A stretch of 12,279 nt of DNA, taken from positions 1-12,279 of the forward strand of contig CAZUVM010000151.1 in assembly GCA_964623885.1 (NCBI GenBank), in the 5' to 3' direction. Positions within the stretch are counted from its first letter, which is position 1. Every line of letters begins with the position of its first letter. Positions 6,247 through 12,279 of this stretch are shown here, piece after piece. The stretch is from CAZUVM01 sp964623885. Lineage in GTDB: Bacteria; Verrucomicrobiota; Verrucomicrobiia; Limisphaerales; UBA8199. The position numbers and the translations under genes are program-made. The notes beneath the pieces are model-generated. The model saw nothing but the letters and a program-made list of their open reading frames with translations, was not told the origin of the DNA and did not search any database.

Positions 6247-7281
6247 ATGAAGGAAGCGATTCGTGCCCGGGCGATCGAATTGGGCTTTGACGATTGCCGC
6301 ATCACTGCGGCCGCGCCACCTCGTTCGGCAGCTCAATTCCAGCAATGGCTCGCTCAAGGCCGTCAGGGTGAAATGGCCTATCTCGAACGCAATGCCGCTA
6401 AACGCCTCGACCCAGAACAGGTCCTGCCTGGCGCTCGAAGCGTCGTTACTTTGGCCGTAAGTTACTTCTCCGAATCAGCAAACGATGCGCCATCAGCAGC
6501 TCCCGAACAACCTGCGCGAGCTCGCGGTCTAATCGCCCGCTATGCTCGGTATGGCGACTACCACAAAGTCCTGGCTCAACGGTTGAAAGAGCTCAGCCAA
6601 TTCATCAACGACCTTGGCGGGCAGGACACGCGCTCGCTATGGTATGTGGACACGGGGCCGATCCTGGAACGCGACCTGGCCGAACGGGCCGGGCTGGGAT
6701 TTGTCGGAAAGCATACCAATCTGATTAGCCGCCGATGGGGCAATTGGATTTTCCTTGCCGAGATTCTGACTACCTTGGGTCTGGAGCCGGACCAGCCCGA
6801 GAAGAACCATTGCGGGTCCTGCAGTCGCTGCCTGGCAGCTTGCCCAACCGCTGCCATCACTGCGCCATTCCAACTCGATGCCCGGCGGTGCATCTCCTAT
6901 CTTACGATTGAACTGAAGGGACCCATCCCGGTCGAGCTTCGTCCGGCCATTGGCAACCGCATCTACGGTTGCGATGACTGCCTGGCGGTCTGTCCCTGGA
7001 ACCGATTTGCGCGCGAAGGCCGGCTCATGAAAAGCCATGCCCGTCCGGAACTTGCGACAAGGGACTTACTCGAATTGCTCTCGCTGGACGAAGCCGCCTT
7101 TAAACAACGGTTTGTCGGCACACCCATTTTAAGGATCAAACGACGCGGCTTGTTGCGCAATGCGTGTGTCGCGCTTGGCAATAGCGGCGATCCCGCCGCG
7201 CGTCCAGCCTTGCATCAAGCCGCCCACGACCAGGAGGAGCTGATTGCCGAGCATGCCCGCTGGGCGTTGGAACAGCTTTAA
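6247..7281 (+). CDS. queG: Epoxyqueuosine reductase QueG
   Basis: A 344-residue cobalamin- and iron-sulfur-dependent enzyme that reduces epoxyqueuosine to queuosine in tRNA, the last step of queuosine synthesis. The N-terminal part has RQGEMAYLERN at 39-49 and the cobalamin-binding region through WYVDTGPILERDLAERAG at 132-149, where Asp135 matches the conserved catalytic acid. Two 4Fe-4S clusters are provided by CGSCSRCLAACPTAAI at 189-204 with Cys215 (RRCISYLTIE), and by GCDDCLAVCPWNRFA at 241-255. A HEAT-like C-terminal tail (LLRNACVALGNSGDPAARPAL, about 302-322) follows, as in the short type of bacterial QueG. Length and all cysteines fit the family. The ATG at 6247 opens directly onto the first conserved helix. 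It is the last gene of the thiD-aroK-queG run; transcription must then stop in the convergent region 7282-7685. Confidence 0.95.
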   Translation: MKEAIRARAIELGFDDCRITAAAPPRSAAQFQQWLAQGRQGEMAYLERNAAKRLDPEQVLPGARSVVTLAVSYFSESANDAPSAAPEQPARARGLIARYARYGDYHKVLAQRLKELSQFINDLGGQDTRSLWYVDTGPILERDLAERAGLGFVGKHTNLISRRWGNWIFLAEILTTLGLEPDQPEKNHCGSCSRCLAACPTAAITAPFQLDARRCISYLTIELKGPIPVELRPAIGNRIYGCDDCLAVCPWNRFAREGRLMKSHARPELATRDLLELLSLDEAAFKQRFVGTPILRIKRRGLLRNACVALGNSGDPAARPALHQAAHDQEELIAEHARWALEQL

Positions 7282-7384
7282 AACGCAACCCGGACTTGGG
7301 TCATTTTTGCAGGCTCCTTCAAGCGCAATGAAAACGCTGCCTCCGCGCCATAGTGGGCGATTCACGTGATGTTCCAAAAGAGCA

Positions 7385-7410
7385 GAGGCAGAGGTGTTAC
7401 CCTCTGCCTC
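7385..7410 (-). terminator. Terminator-like hairpin between convergent units
   Basis: GAGGCAGAGG and CCTCTGCCTC form a perfect 10-bp stem around a 6-base loop. On the minus strand it is followed by TGCTCTTTTGG, a short T-rich tail, so it is better oriented to end transcripts coming from the SGNH/TPR gene or the small ORF. On the plus strand no T run follows, yet the stem may still help end queG transcripts. A 10-bp perfect stem with a short loop is not expected by chance in 12 kb. Confidence 0.6.
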
Positions 7411-7452
7411 GCTTGCACTCACCTACACTCAACCCCAGTGTGTCGGCAAATG

Positions 7453-7629
7453 CTATAGGAGGACCGCAAGAAGATTTGCGCGTCCGAAATCGTGCTTGCT
7501 AACAAGCCGCTCGAATCCTGGCGCTTCATAAGCACAATGGCTCCCAGCCGCCAGTTCCTGCAGTGCCTTCAAGGAAGTGATAGCAGGAAGGCCGAGTAGT
7601 TGAAATATGACAAATGTCATAAACCGCAT
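7453..7629 (-). CDS. Possible small protein, 58 residues, unknown
   Basis: An ATG at 7629 opens 58 codons ending with TAG at 7453-7455. The protein begins MRFMTFVIFQLLGLPAI, a hydrophobic start, and continues with an Ala/Leu-rich helix and a segment reading YEAPGFERLVSKHDFGR before a hydrophobic end (ANLLAVLL). It is read in the same direction as the SGNH/TPR gene, 56 bases after its stop, and ends 42 bases before the hairpin at 7385-7410, which would serve as its terminator. Against it: no clear ribosome binding site, third codon positions that are less GC-rich than in neighbouring genes, and a length at which chance ORFs are common. The second Met (position 4) lies in the palindrome at 7606-7621. 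It could be a gene, a remnant, or chance. Confidence 0.25.
   Translation of the reverse strand: MRFMTFVIFQLLGLPAITSLKALQELAAGSHCAYEAPGFERLVSKHDFGRANLLAVLL
7606..7621. repeat. 16-base palindrome TATGACA-AA-TGTCATA
   Basis: Two perfect 7-base arms around AA. It has the form of a dimeric repressor operator but lies between two convergent genes; only the doubtful small ORF starts at it. A repeat of this size is expected a few times by chance in 12 kb. Confidence 0.25.
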
Positions 7630-7685
7630 GTGAGGCGCGGCAAATGAAAACCCGAGACCACGTTACGCAATAACTGGATCGTTGC

Positions 7686-9959
7686 TTAGCTGCCGCGGAG
7701 CTTGCGTCGAAATTCCAGCGCCGCCTGGTTATTCGGCTCGAGCTTCAACGCTTCGTCCAATTCCTGTAATGCCTCCGCTTCCCGCCCAAGGCTCAGCAAG
7801 ACTGCGCTCAATCCGACTTTCGTTTTCACGTTGGCGGGGTTCAAGCGGAGTGCTTCTCGATACTCTGCGGCGGCGGCGGAAAACTGGCTTTGTTGCGCCA
7901 GATCGCTGGCCAACCGATAATGCGGCTGCCAGTCCAAAGGCGCCAGCCGGATCGCGTCGCGCAACGCCTCCAAGGCTTCGCTGCGGCGCTCCAGTTTCCA
8001 CAGCACTTCCCCCTGATATAAAGGAGCCCGCGGATCGTCGGGACTAAGGCGGCGCGCCGACTCAAGGTGACCCCGCGCCGACTCCCATTCGCCCTGCCGC
8101 GCGCAGACGATCCCCAATTCCAGCTGGACCTGGCCTTGTTCGGGCCTGAGCGCCGCTGCTTTAATCAACGCGTCGCGCGCTTCCGCCAGCGCCCCGGCTT
8201 CTTTTAGAGTCAGACCCAACGCGTACCACGGAAAATAGTAATGAGGAACCAGGTCGCAAACGGTTTTGCGTTCCGTCACCGCGGCCTTCAATTCGTGAAT
8301 CGCTTCCAGAAATTCAGCGTAATTTTCGTGCAAACGAAAATCTTGCGGCGCCCGTTGCAATGCGTGCAAATAGGTTTCTCGCGCTTGTGCGATCGCATCC
8401 GTCGTAAGCCGTTGTCGAATTTCAGTGATTTGCTCTCGCAAGCGCGCCACGTGTTGCGCGTTGCCCGATTGCCCGCTGAACGGCGGACGCTGCAGCCGTT
8501 GGAGAACCTCCTCAAGGATCGAGACCCGGTTCCAATCCGTCAACCCCAGCAGCCGCTCGCACTCGGCTGATGAAATCCAGGACGGCCTTGCTCCCTGCTT
8601 GAGAGCCGGCGCTAACAGCTTTTCAACCTGTTCGGCCCAGGCCAAAGCCAGCTCGTAATTACCGTGCGGATTGAGATGCACGTGTTCATAAAATGATTCC
8701 TCGCCGGCAACATGATCGGGACTGTTTGCGCTCAGCGCCTCGGCCGCATCGCAAAAGGCCAGGGACGCGCAAGTGAATTGGCGTGCCGCCGCCCGAATAC
8801 TTTCGTTGACTCGCGAATCGGCCCGAAAAGGCAATACATCGGCGTCCACGGCCTGCTGGAAATGCGGCCCAGCCATTGTCGCGTTGGTCTCTCGCAGCAG
8901 ACACGCGGCCAGCCGGAACTGCGCCTCGGCTGACTGTGGACAAATCTCGGTCGCCCGCTGCAAATCAGCCTTGGCATCCGCATAATGGCCTTGCTTTTGG
9001 GCAGCGCTTGCGTCCTGGAGAAGCTTCTCATAAGTACTGTCGCCGCCGGGAACACTGCCGAATGGAGGACAATCCTTCAGATTCACCGCCACGGTTGAAA
9101 GCACGACCTTCGCTCCCGAGGCCAGGCCGGCTTTTAGAATGTCCCCTAAGTTGCGCTCAAAATTTCGATAGACACTTTGCTTGCGCGGGTCATCGGGCGC
9201 GAGCTGGTTTCGCACAAACATTTCCATCCCTTGCCATTCAGCCGCAGGGTTGTCGCTGGTTCGGAACTTTCGACTCACTTCAAACAACAGTTGGCCAACG
9301 CGGAGCCGCTGCAATTGCAACTGTGCTCGAACCAGCCAAAGCGGCGGCGTTCTGGCCCCGAACACAGTGGCGGCGCCGAATGGCCCGACCATTTCGTTAT
9401 TCCCCATATAGATGAGCCAAAGGTCGCCCTGACGCCGGGCGCACTCCCGGGCAATAGGCAGAATCACATGCGAGTTAATCGCGGTAATGCTCGTATTGAT
9501 GACCTCGAATTTCGCCTGGGGAAAGCGCTCGGCTAATAGCGCCTCAAGATAACATCCGGCACCGTAGTTCGGCCGCGGATCACCCTGCGCGGCGGATTCC
9601 CCAAAAATGAATATGCGGAAAGTGCCCGGCGCTTTTGCCGCCGGCATCACGACCGGAGGCGGTATCCGAGCCAGGTTCCGGGGAAAGAACCTCAAGCCAA
9701 AGTCGTCATTGGCAATATAGCATTCTTTGCCACCGACCAGTGCTTTGTTGAAAAAATGCGGATCATAACCAAATCCTAAAAGGCGCAACAAAAGCTCAAG
9801 CCCTCCGAACAAGACGAGCGGCGGGATCAACACGGTCATCAGCCGAAGCAGCCATTTGCGCCCGGGGGAAAGTGCTGCGGCAGGAACAGCCGATGCGCCG
9901 GATGATCGAGCTGCGGCAGGCGGCGGCCGCTCGGGCTTGCGGCTCCTTGGGCGTTTCAT
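7686..9959 (-). CDS. Membrane-anchored SGNH/GDSL-type hydrolase with internal and C-terminal TPRs
   Basis: A 757-residue protein from the ATG at 9959. After a basic, proline-rich cytoplasmic tail there is one membrane helix at about 36-61 (WLLRLMTVLIPPLVLFGGLE). SGNH motifs follow: block I as IFIFGESAAQGD with nucleophile Ser122, block III as MGNNEMVGP at 185-193, and a block V-like EHVHLNPHG at 425-433, with Glu425 in place of the usual Asp and His428 as the catalytic base. Between blocks III and V a TPR-like segment is inserted (about 317-372), and TPRs fill about 518-753. Similar TPR/SGNH membrane proteins occur in Verrucomicrobiota and related groups; substrate is unknown, with acyl or acetyl esters on envelope glycans a guess. 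The frame opens with GTG at 10028, but that lies only about 10 bases beyond the T run of the terminator at 10038-10068, so the ATG is preferred. The gene is monocistronic unless the ORF at 7453-7629 is real. Confidence 0.8.
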   Translation of the reverse strand: MKRPRSRKPERPPPAAARSSGASAVPAAALSPGRKWLLRLMTVLIPPLVLFGGLELLLRLLGFGYDPHFFNKALVGGKECYIANDDFGLRFFPRNLARIPPPVVMPAAKAPGTFRIFIFGESAAQGDPRPNYGAGCYLEALLAERFPQAKFEVINTSITAINSHVILPIARECARRQGDLWLIYMGNNEMVGPFGAATVFGARTPPLWLVRAQLQLQRLRVGQLLFEVSRKFRTSDNPAAEWQGMEMFVRNQLAPDDPRKQSVYRNFERNLGDILKAGLASGAKVVLSTVAVNLKDCPPFGSVPGGDSTYEKLLQDASAAQKQGHYADAKADLQRATEICPQSAEAQFRLAACLLRETNATMAGPHFQQAVDADVLPFRADSRVNESIRAAARQFTCASLAFCDAAEALSANSPDHVAGEESFYEHVHLNPHGNYELALAWAEQVEKLLAPALKQGARPSWISSAECERLLGLTDWNRVSILEEVLQRLQRPPFSGQSGNAQHVARLREQITEIRQRLTTDAIAQARETYLHALQRAPQDFRLHENYAEFLEAIHELKAAVTERKTVCDLVPHYYFPWYALGLTLKEAGALAEARDALIKAAALRPEQGQVQLELGIVCARQGEWESARGHLESARRLSPDDPRAPLYQGEVLWKLERRSEALEALRDAIRLAPLDWQPHYRLASDLAQQSQFSAAAAEYREALRLNPANVKTKVGLSAVLLSLGREAEALQELDEALKLEPNNQAALEFRRKLRGS

Positions 9960-10037
9960 GGACTCAACGAGCAATAACAGATAATCGGCCGGGGTGCAAT
10001 GCACCAGCAGGGTCGATGGCGGCACCACCCTTTTGAT

Positions 10038-10068
10038 AAAAAGGCCGCGAGGTTGCCCTCGCGGCCTT
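10038..10068 (-). terminator. Strong intrinsic terminator of the modular secreted-protein gene
   Basis: On the minus strand AAGGCCGCGAGG pairs perfectly with CCTCGCGGCCTT over 12 bp around a GCAA tetraloop, followed at once by TTTTT and ATC. It begins 27 bases after the stop of the large secreted-protein gene. It separates that gene from the SGNH/TPR gene and implies that the latter has its own promoter between about 9960 and 10037. Confidence 0.93.
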
Positions 10069-10095
10069 GATTAAATGCAGGATGCCGGATCGCTT

Positions 10096-12279
10096 TTACG
10101 GGTTGACGACCCGGAAGTATTGTGCGCCCGGCCCAATTGTCACGGTGGTCGGATTGCTGGGGCCCAAAGACTGCCAGTTCACGGTCGGACCCACGACTGC
10201 CGGGCTGTGTTCCAGGTGTCCACCAGCCGGAGACCAGGAAATATTGAAGTTGGAACCGGAGCGGGTGACAGATATCTGCGAATTTGCCACAAAGCTCGAG
10301 TTGTAATCGGCATACTCCACTGTGTTGTAATACAGGAAGGGCGGCGGCGGCGGTCCGCCAAGGGCATCGTTGTTGTGCGCCGTAGTGCAGAGCCCGACGT
10401 AAACCACTGACGGCAAGGGCGTATTATCGCCATTGGTCGATGGGTCGGTCGACGCCATTTGGGCCCAGTGCATACCGTCGTTGCTACGATAGGCAAATAG
10501 ATAAACACCGGATCTCTTGAGCCGGACCCAGGCGTTGGGATAAGGCGGGGGGACGCCGCCGGCGCCGTTGGCCCAACCACCGGAGCCGCCACCAGTCGCA
10601 GTGCGGGTATTGCATTCGACGGTGTTCGCACCAAAGCCGCTGCCATCCGGCGCATTAATACCATCGGATGCATTCGGGTCGTTGATAATATTCCAATCGC
10701 GGCTGCCTGCCACCAGTGATTCGCGCACCATCAAACCGCCCTTCGCCCAATTGGACGTGTGCGTGATGTTCTTCTGGCGAACGACCACGTCGAAGTCGTT
10801 GGTCTTGTACTCCCAGACGAAGTTGAAGCCATCGGCGTTGGCCCAAATATCACTGCCCTCAGCCGAAACGATGAAGCCATTGGCTGCATCGGCCCAAAGG
10901 AAGCTGGGATAGCTCGGATCAACACCGGGATTACCGACATCCGTGCTGGTGAGCGTCGGAGTATTGATAGCGGCGGAGGAGTTGGAGGCAATTGGGTTGC
11001 CACTCAGATCCTTCACGCCATTAACGGTGATGTTCAGCGGCAGCGTGGGCAATTGGTTGACGAGCAATTGAACCGTTTGATGATTGGCGGCGATGCTGAC
11101 ATTCGTGATCGTCACTCCGCTAATCGTATAGTTGGCGATATTGCTCAACGTGGTTGGATCCATCCATTTGCTGAAGGTCACGTCAATGACGAAAACCGGC
11201 CCTGCCGGGTTGTTGGAGTTCGCAAAGGTGGCGGCATAGCTGATGGTTGGCGGGACAGTATCAGTTACCACCGTGAGAGTTGCTGTGGCGCTGTTACTCC
11301 AAATTGGGGTGAGCGTGTTATCCGCATAACCCAAGGCGCGAATGCCAACGTAGAAATGCGAGTTGTTATCAGAAGGCAATATCGGCGTGAGGGTGTAGGA
11401 GCTGGCAGTGGCACCGGAGATTGCTGTGGCGCCCCGGTACCATTGGTAAGTGACGTTGGTGGGCGGCAGTCCAAACAACCCGCGCGGATCGCCGGTGGTG
11501 CCGGGATTAATCGATGGGGCGCAGAAGCCGTCGGCGGTAAAGGTGACGGTACTGCCGCCACTGGTTACCGTCTGGTTTTGCGGCTGCAGCGCGAACGCGA
11601 CCCACGGAATTCTGGGGGCATAGAAGCCGATCGCGTTGCCGAGGAGTGTGCTATCGGACCCGTTTGCGGGATCGGGATCACTGAATTGTTTGTAGGTGAC
11701 AGCCACGTAATCGCCACCGCCACCCTCATGATGAACTGCTTCCATGTAGTACTTCTGGCCGCCGGTCATTGGGATGCCGGCGGGATAGGGTTGCTGGGCG
11801 GTGTTGGGGTCGATGAAGGAATCGCTGCGGCGCTGCGTGAGTGAGTCACCGCCGCCACCGGTCTGGCTCCATCCCCAGGCAGTGTTAGCCCAGCCGCTTT
11901 CCTGGGCAACGAGGACCTTGCCGGCCGGCGTGCTGTTGGAGCTGACGAACAGATCGCCGTCATCATCGGTATCCAAGAAGAACACGTAGTTGCCTGAGGT
12001 TGGAGGGACAAAGAAGCCGCTGACGCGGTTGGCATAATTGTCGCCTGCGCCGTTGACTGCGGATTCGAACCTCGGTGTGGCATAGACATTGGTCGAGGGG
12101 CCGGAGGAGCCGTTCTCAATGCCGAGGCGGGTGGTGATATTGTTGGGCCACCATTCGACGTAGGCCCATCCGGGCTCGAAGACGGCCTGAGGCGATACCG
12201 TGAGGGTGGCGTTGAGGCTGTTGCTCCAGATGGGGGTCAGAGTATTGTCGGCGTAACCCAAGGCGCGGATCTGGCAACT
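10096..12279 (-). CDS. Large modular secreted protein (Ig-like, PA14-like, Ig-like, laminin-G-like), C-terminal part
   Basis: The frame is open to the right edge; 727 residues are seen and the true start lies beyond. Order of modules: the end of an Ig-like domain (1-29); a PA14-like domain at about 33-220, with GFFVPPTSGNYVFFLDTDDD near 88-107 and YYMEAVHHEGGGGDYVAVTY near 177-196, typical of PA14 carbohydrate-binding modules; a second Ig-like domain at about 228-337 (TYQWYRGATAISGATASSY); an SbsA/Big_5-like Ig domain at about 343-440 (DVTFSKWMDPTTL); a laminin-G or DUF1349-like beta-sandwich at about 455-660 (FDVVVRQKNI, then WAKGGLMVRESL, then VRLKRSG); and a C-terminal strand-rich tail ending YFRVVNP. 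No catalytic domain is visible. It is probably exported and binds or displays glycans; an enzyme domain could lie upstream. The TTG at 12261 is not a credible start because the frame continues into a repeat copy. Confidence 0.8.
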   Translation of the reverse strand, partial: SCQIRALGYADNTLTPIWSNSLNATLTVSPQAVFEPGWAYVEWWPNNITTRLGIENGSSGPSTNVYATPRFESAVNGAGDNYANRVSGFFVPPTSGNYVFFLDTDDDGDLFVSSNSTPAGKVLVAQESGWANTAWGWSQTGGGGDSLTQRRSDSFIDPNTAQQPYPAGIPMTGGQKYYMEAVHHEGGGGDYVAVTYKQFSDPDPANGSDSTLLGNAIGFYAPRIPWVAFALQPQNQTVTSGGSTVTFTADGFCAPSINPGTTGDPRGLFGLPPTNVTYQWYRGATAISGATASSYTLTPILPSDNNSHFYVGIRALGYADNTLTPIWSNSATATLTVVTDTVPPTISYAATFANSNNPAGPVFVIDVTFSKWMDPTTLSNIANYTISGVTITNVSIAANHQTVQLLVNQLPTLPLNITVNGVKDLSGNPIASNSSAAINTPTLTSTDVGNPGVDPSYPSFLWADAANGFIVSAEGSDIWANADGFNFVWEYKTNDFDVVVRQKNITHTSNWAKGGLMVRESLVAGSRDWNIINDPNASDGINAPDGSGFGANTVECNTRTATGGGSGGWANGAGGVPPPYPNAWVRLKRSGVYLFAYRSNDGMHWAQMASTDPSTNGDNTPLPSVVYVGLCTTAHNNDALGGPPPPPFLYYNTVEYADYNSSFVANSQISVTRSGSNFNISWSPAGGHLEHSPAVVGPTVNWQSLGPSNPTTVTIGPGAQYFRVVNP
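11271..11340 (-). repeat. Direct repeat copy 2 within the modular protein gene
   Basis: Codes for IRALGYADNTLTPIWSNS, then ATLTV. It matches the copy at 12198-12267 at an offset of exactly 927 bases (309 codons), with many silent differences, so this is an old domain duplication rather than a recent one. Confidence 0.8.
12198..12267 (-). repeat. Direct repeat copy 1 within the modular protein gene
   Basis: Codes for IRALGYADNTLTPIWSNS, then ATLTV after two differing residues. It is the partner of 11271-11340 and shows that an Ig-like domain precedes as well as follows the PA14-like domain. The rest of this domain lies outside the window. Confidence 0.8.

Larger units (their letters stand above)
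7282..7685. other. Convergent intergenic region
   Basis: About 400 bases between the queG stop and the stop of the minus-strand SGNH/TPR gene. It holds the terminator-like hairpin at 7385-7410, a hairpin with 9 pairs and a one-base bulge at 7461-7485, the palindrome TATGACA-AA-TGTCATA at 7606-7621, and a possible short minus-strand ORF at 7453-7629. Nothing else is recognisable. Confidence 0.5.

Noticed and set aside
7461..7485. Hairpin with 9 pairs and a one-base bulge as a terminator
   Set aside because: No T run follows on either strand; it may simply be part of the small ORF or non-functional.
10759..11844. 361-codon plus-strand ORF opposite the modular secreted protein
   Set aside because: Its product is low-complexity Gly/Arg/Ile-rich with no recognisable domain, and it is fully antisense to a gene with clear Ig, PA14 and laminin-G-like features. 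It is a shadow of that gene's codon usage.
12244..12261. TTG at 12261 as the start of the modular protein
   Set aside because: The frame stays open to the window edge and the residues before it (QIRA) match the internal repeat (GIRA), so the gene continues to the right.
1..12279. CRISPR array, tRNA, rRNA, insertion sequence or attachment site
   Set aside because: No regularly spaced short repeats, cloverleaf-like segments, transposase or integrase motifs, or terminal inverted repeats with target duplications were seen on either strand.

Overview
The window looks like chromosomal DNA from a free-living Verrucomicrobiota bacterium, probably a soil or freshwater Pedosphaera/Limisphaera-type lineage. 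This is an inference from gene content, not a database match. The signs are a pseudopilin with the H-X9-DG motif that is heavily amplified in Verrucomicrobiota and Planctomycetes, a very large secreted protein built of Ig-like, PA14-like and laminin-G-like modules, a membrane-anchored SGNH hydrolase with TPRs, and an OprO/OprP-type porin with an N-terminal coiled coil. No mobile element, CRISPR array, tRNA or rRNA was found.

Layout: (1) Positions 1-527, minus strand: the N-terminal 175 residues of a phosphate-selective-porin-like protein that runs off the left edge. (2) Positions 528-925: a non-coding gap, AT-rich in its middle part, which must hold the divergent promoters. (3) Positions 926-1989, plus strand: a two-gene unit of a small exported protein of unknown family and an Rrf2-family regulator, overlapping by one base (TGATG). 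(4) Positions 1997-3754, minus strand: a complete PolX-type DNA polymerase with a C-terminal PHP nuclease domain, convergent with the Rrf2 gene. (5) Positions 3947-7281, plus strand: pseudopilin, thiD (thiamine pyrimidine kinase), aroK (shikimate kinase) and queG (epoxyqueuosine reductase), closely spaced. The pseudopilin and thiD overlap by 4 bases (GTGA). (6) Positions 7282-7685: a convergent intergenic region with a 10-bp perfect terminator-like hairpin and a possible 58-residue minus-strand ORF. (7) Positions 7686-9959, minus strand: the SGNH hydrolase/TPR membrane protein. (8) Positions 10038-10068: a very clear intrinsic terminator. (9) Positions 10096-12279, minus strand: the C-terminal 727 residues of the modular secreted protein, which runs off the right edge.

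The genes fall into two groups. Housekeeping functions are DNA repair (PolX), thiamine, aromatic amino acid and queuosine metabolism. The envelope or extracellular functions are the porin, exported protein, pseudopilin, SGNH/TPR protein and modular adhesin or enzyme-like protein. I see no obvious new multi-gene system such as a defence island or biosynthetic cluster. The most interesting items are the coupled exported-protein/Rrf2 pair with an unusual cysteine spacing, the SGNH hydrolase with a TPR segment inserted between its catalytic blocks, the pseudopilin-thiD coupling, and the small ORF just ahead of a terminator. All function calls rest on motif recognition by eye; no searches were run.
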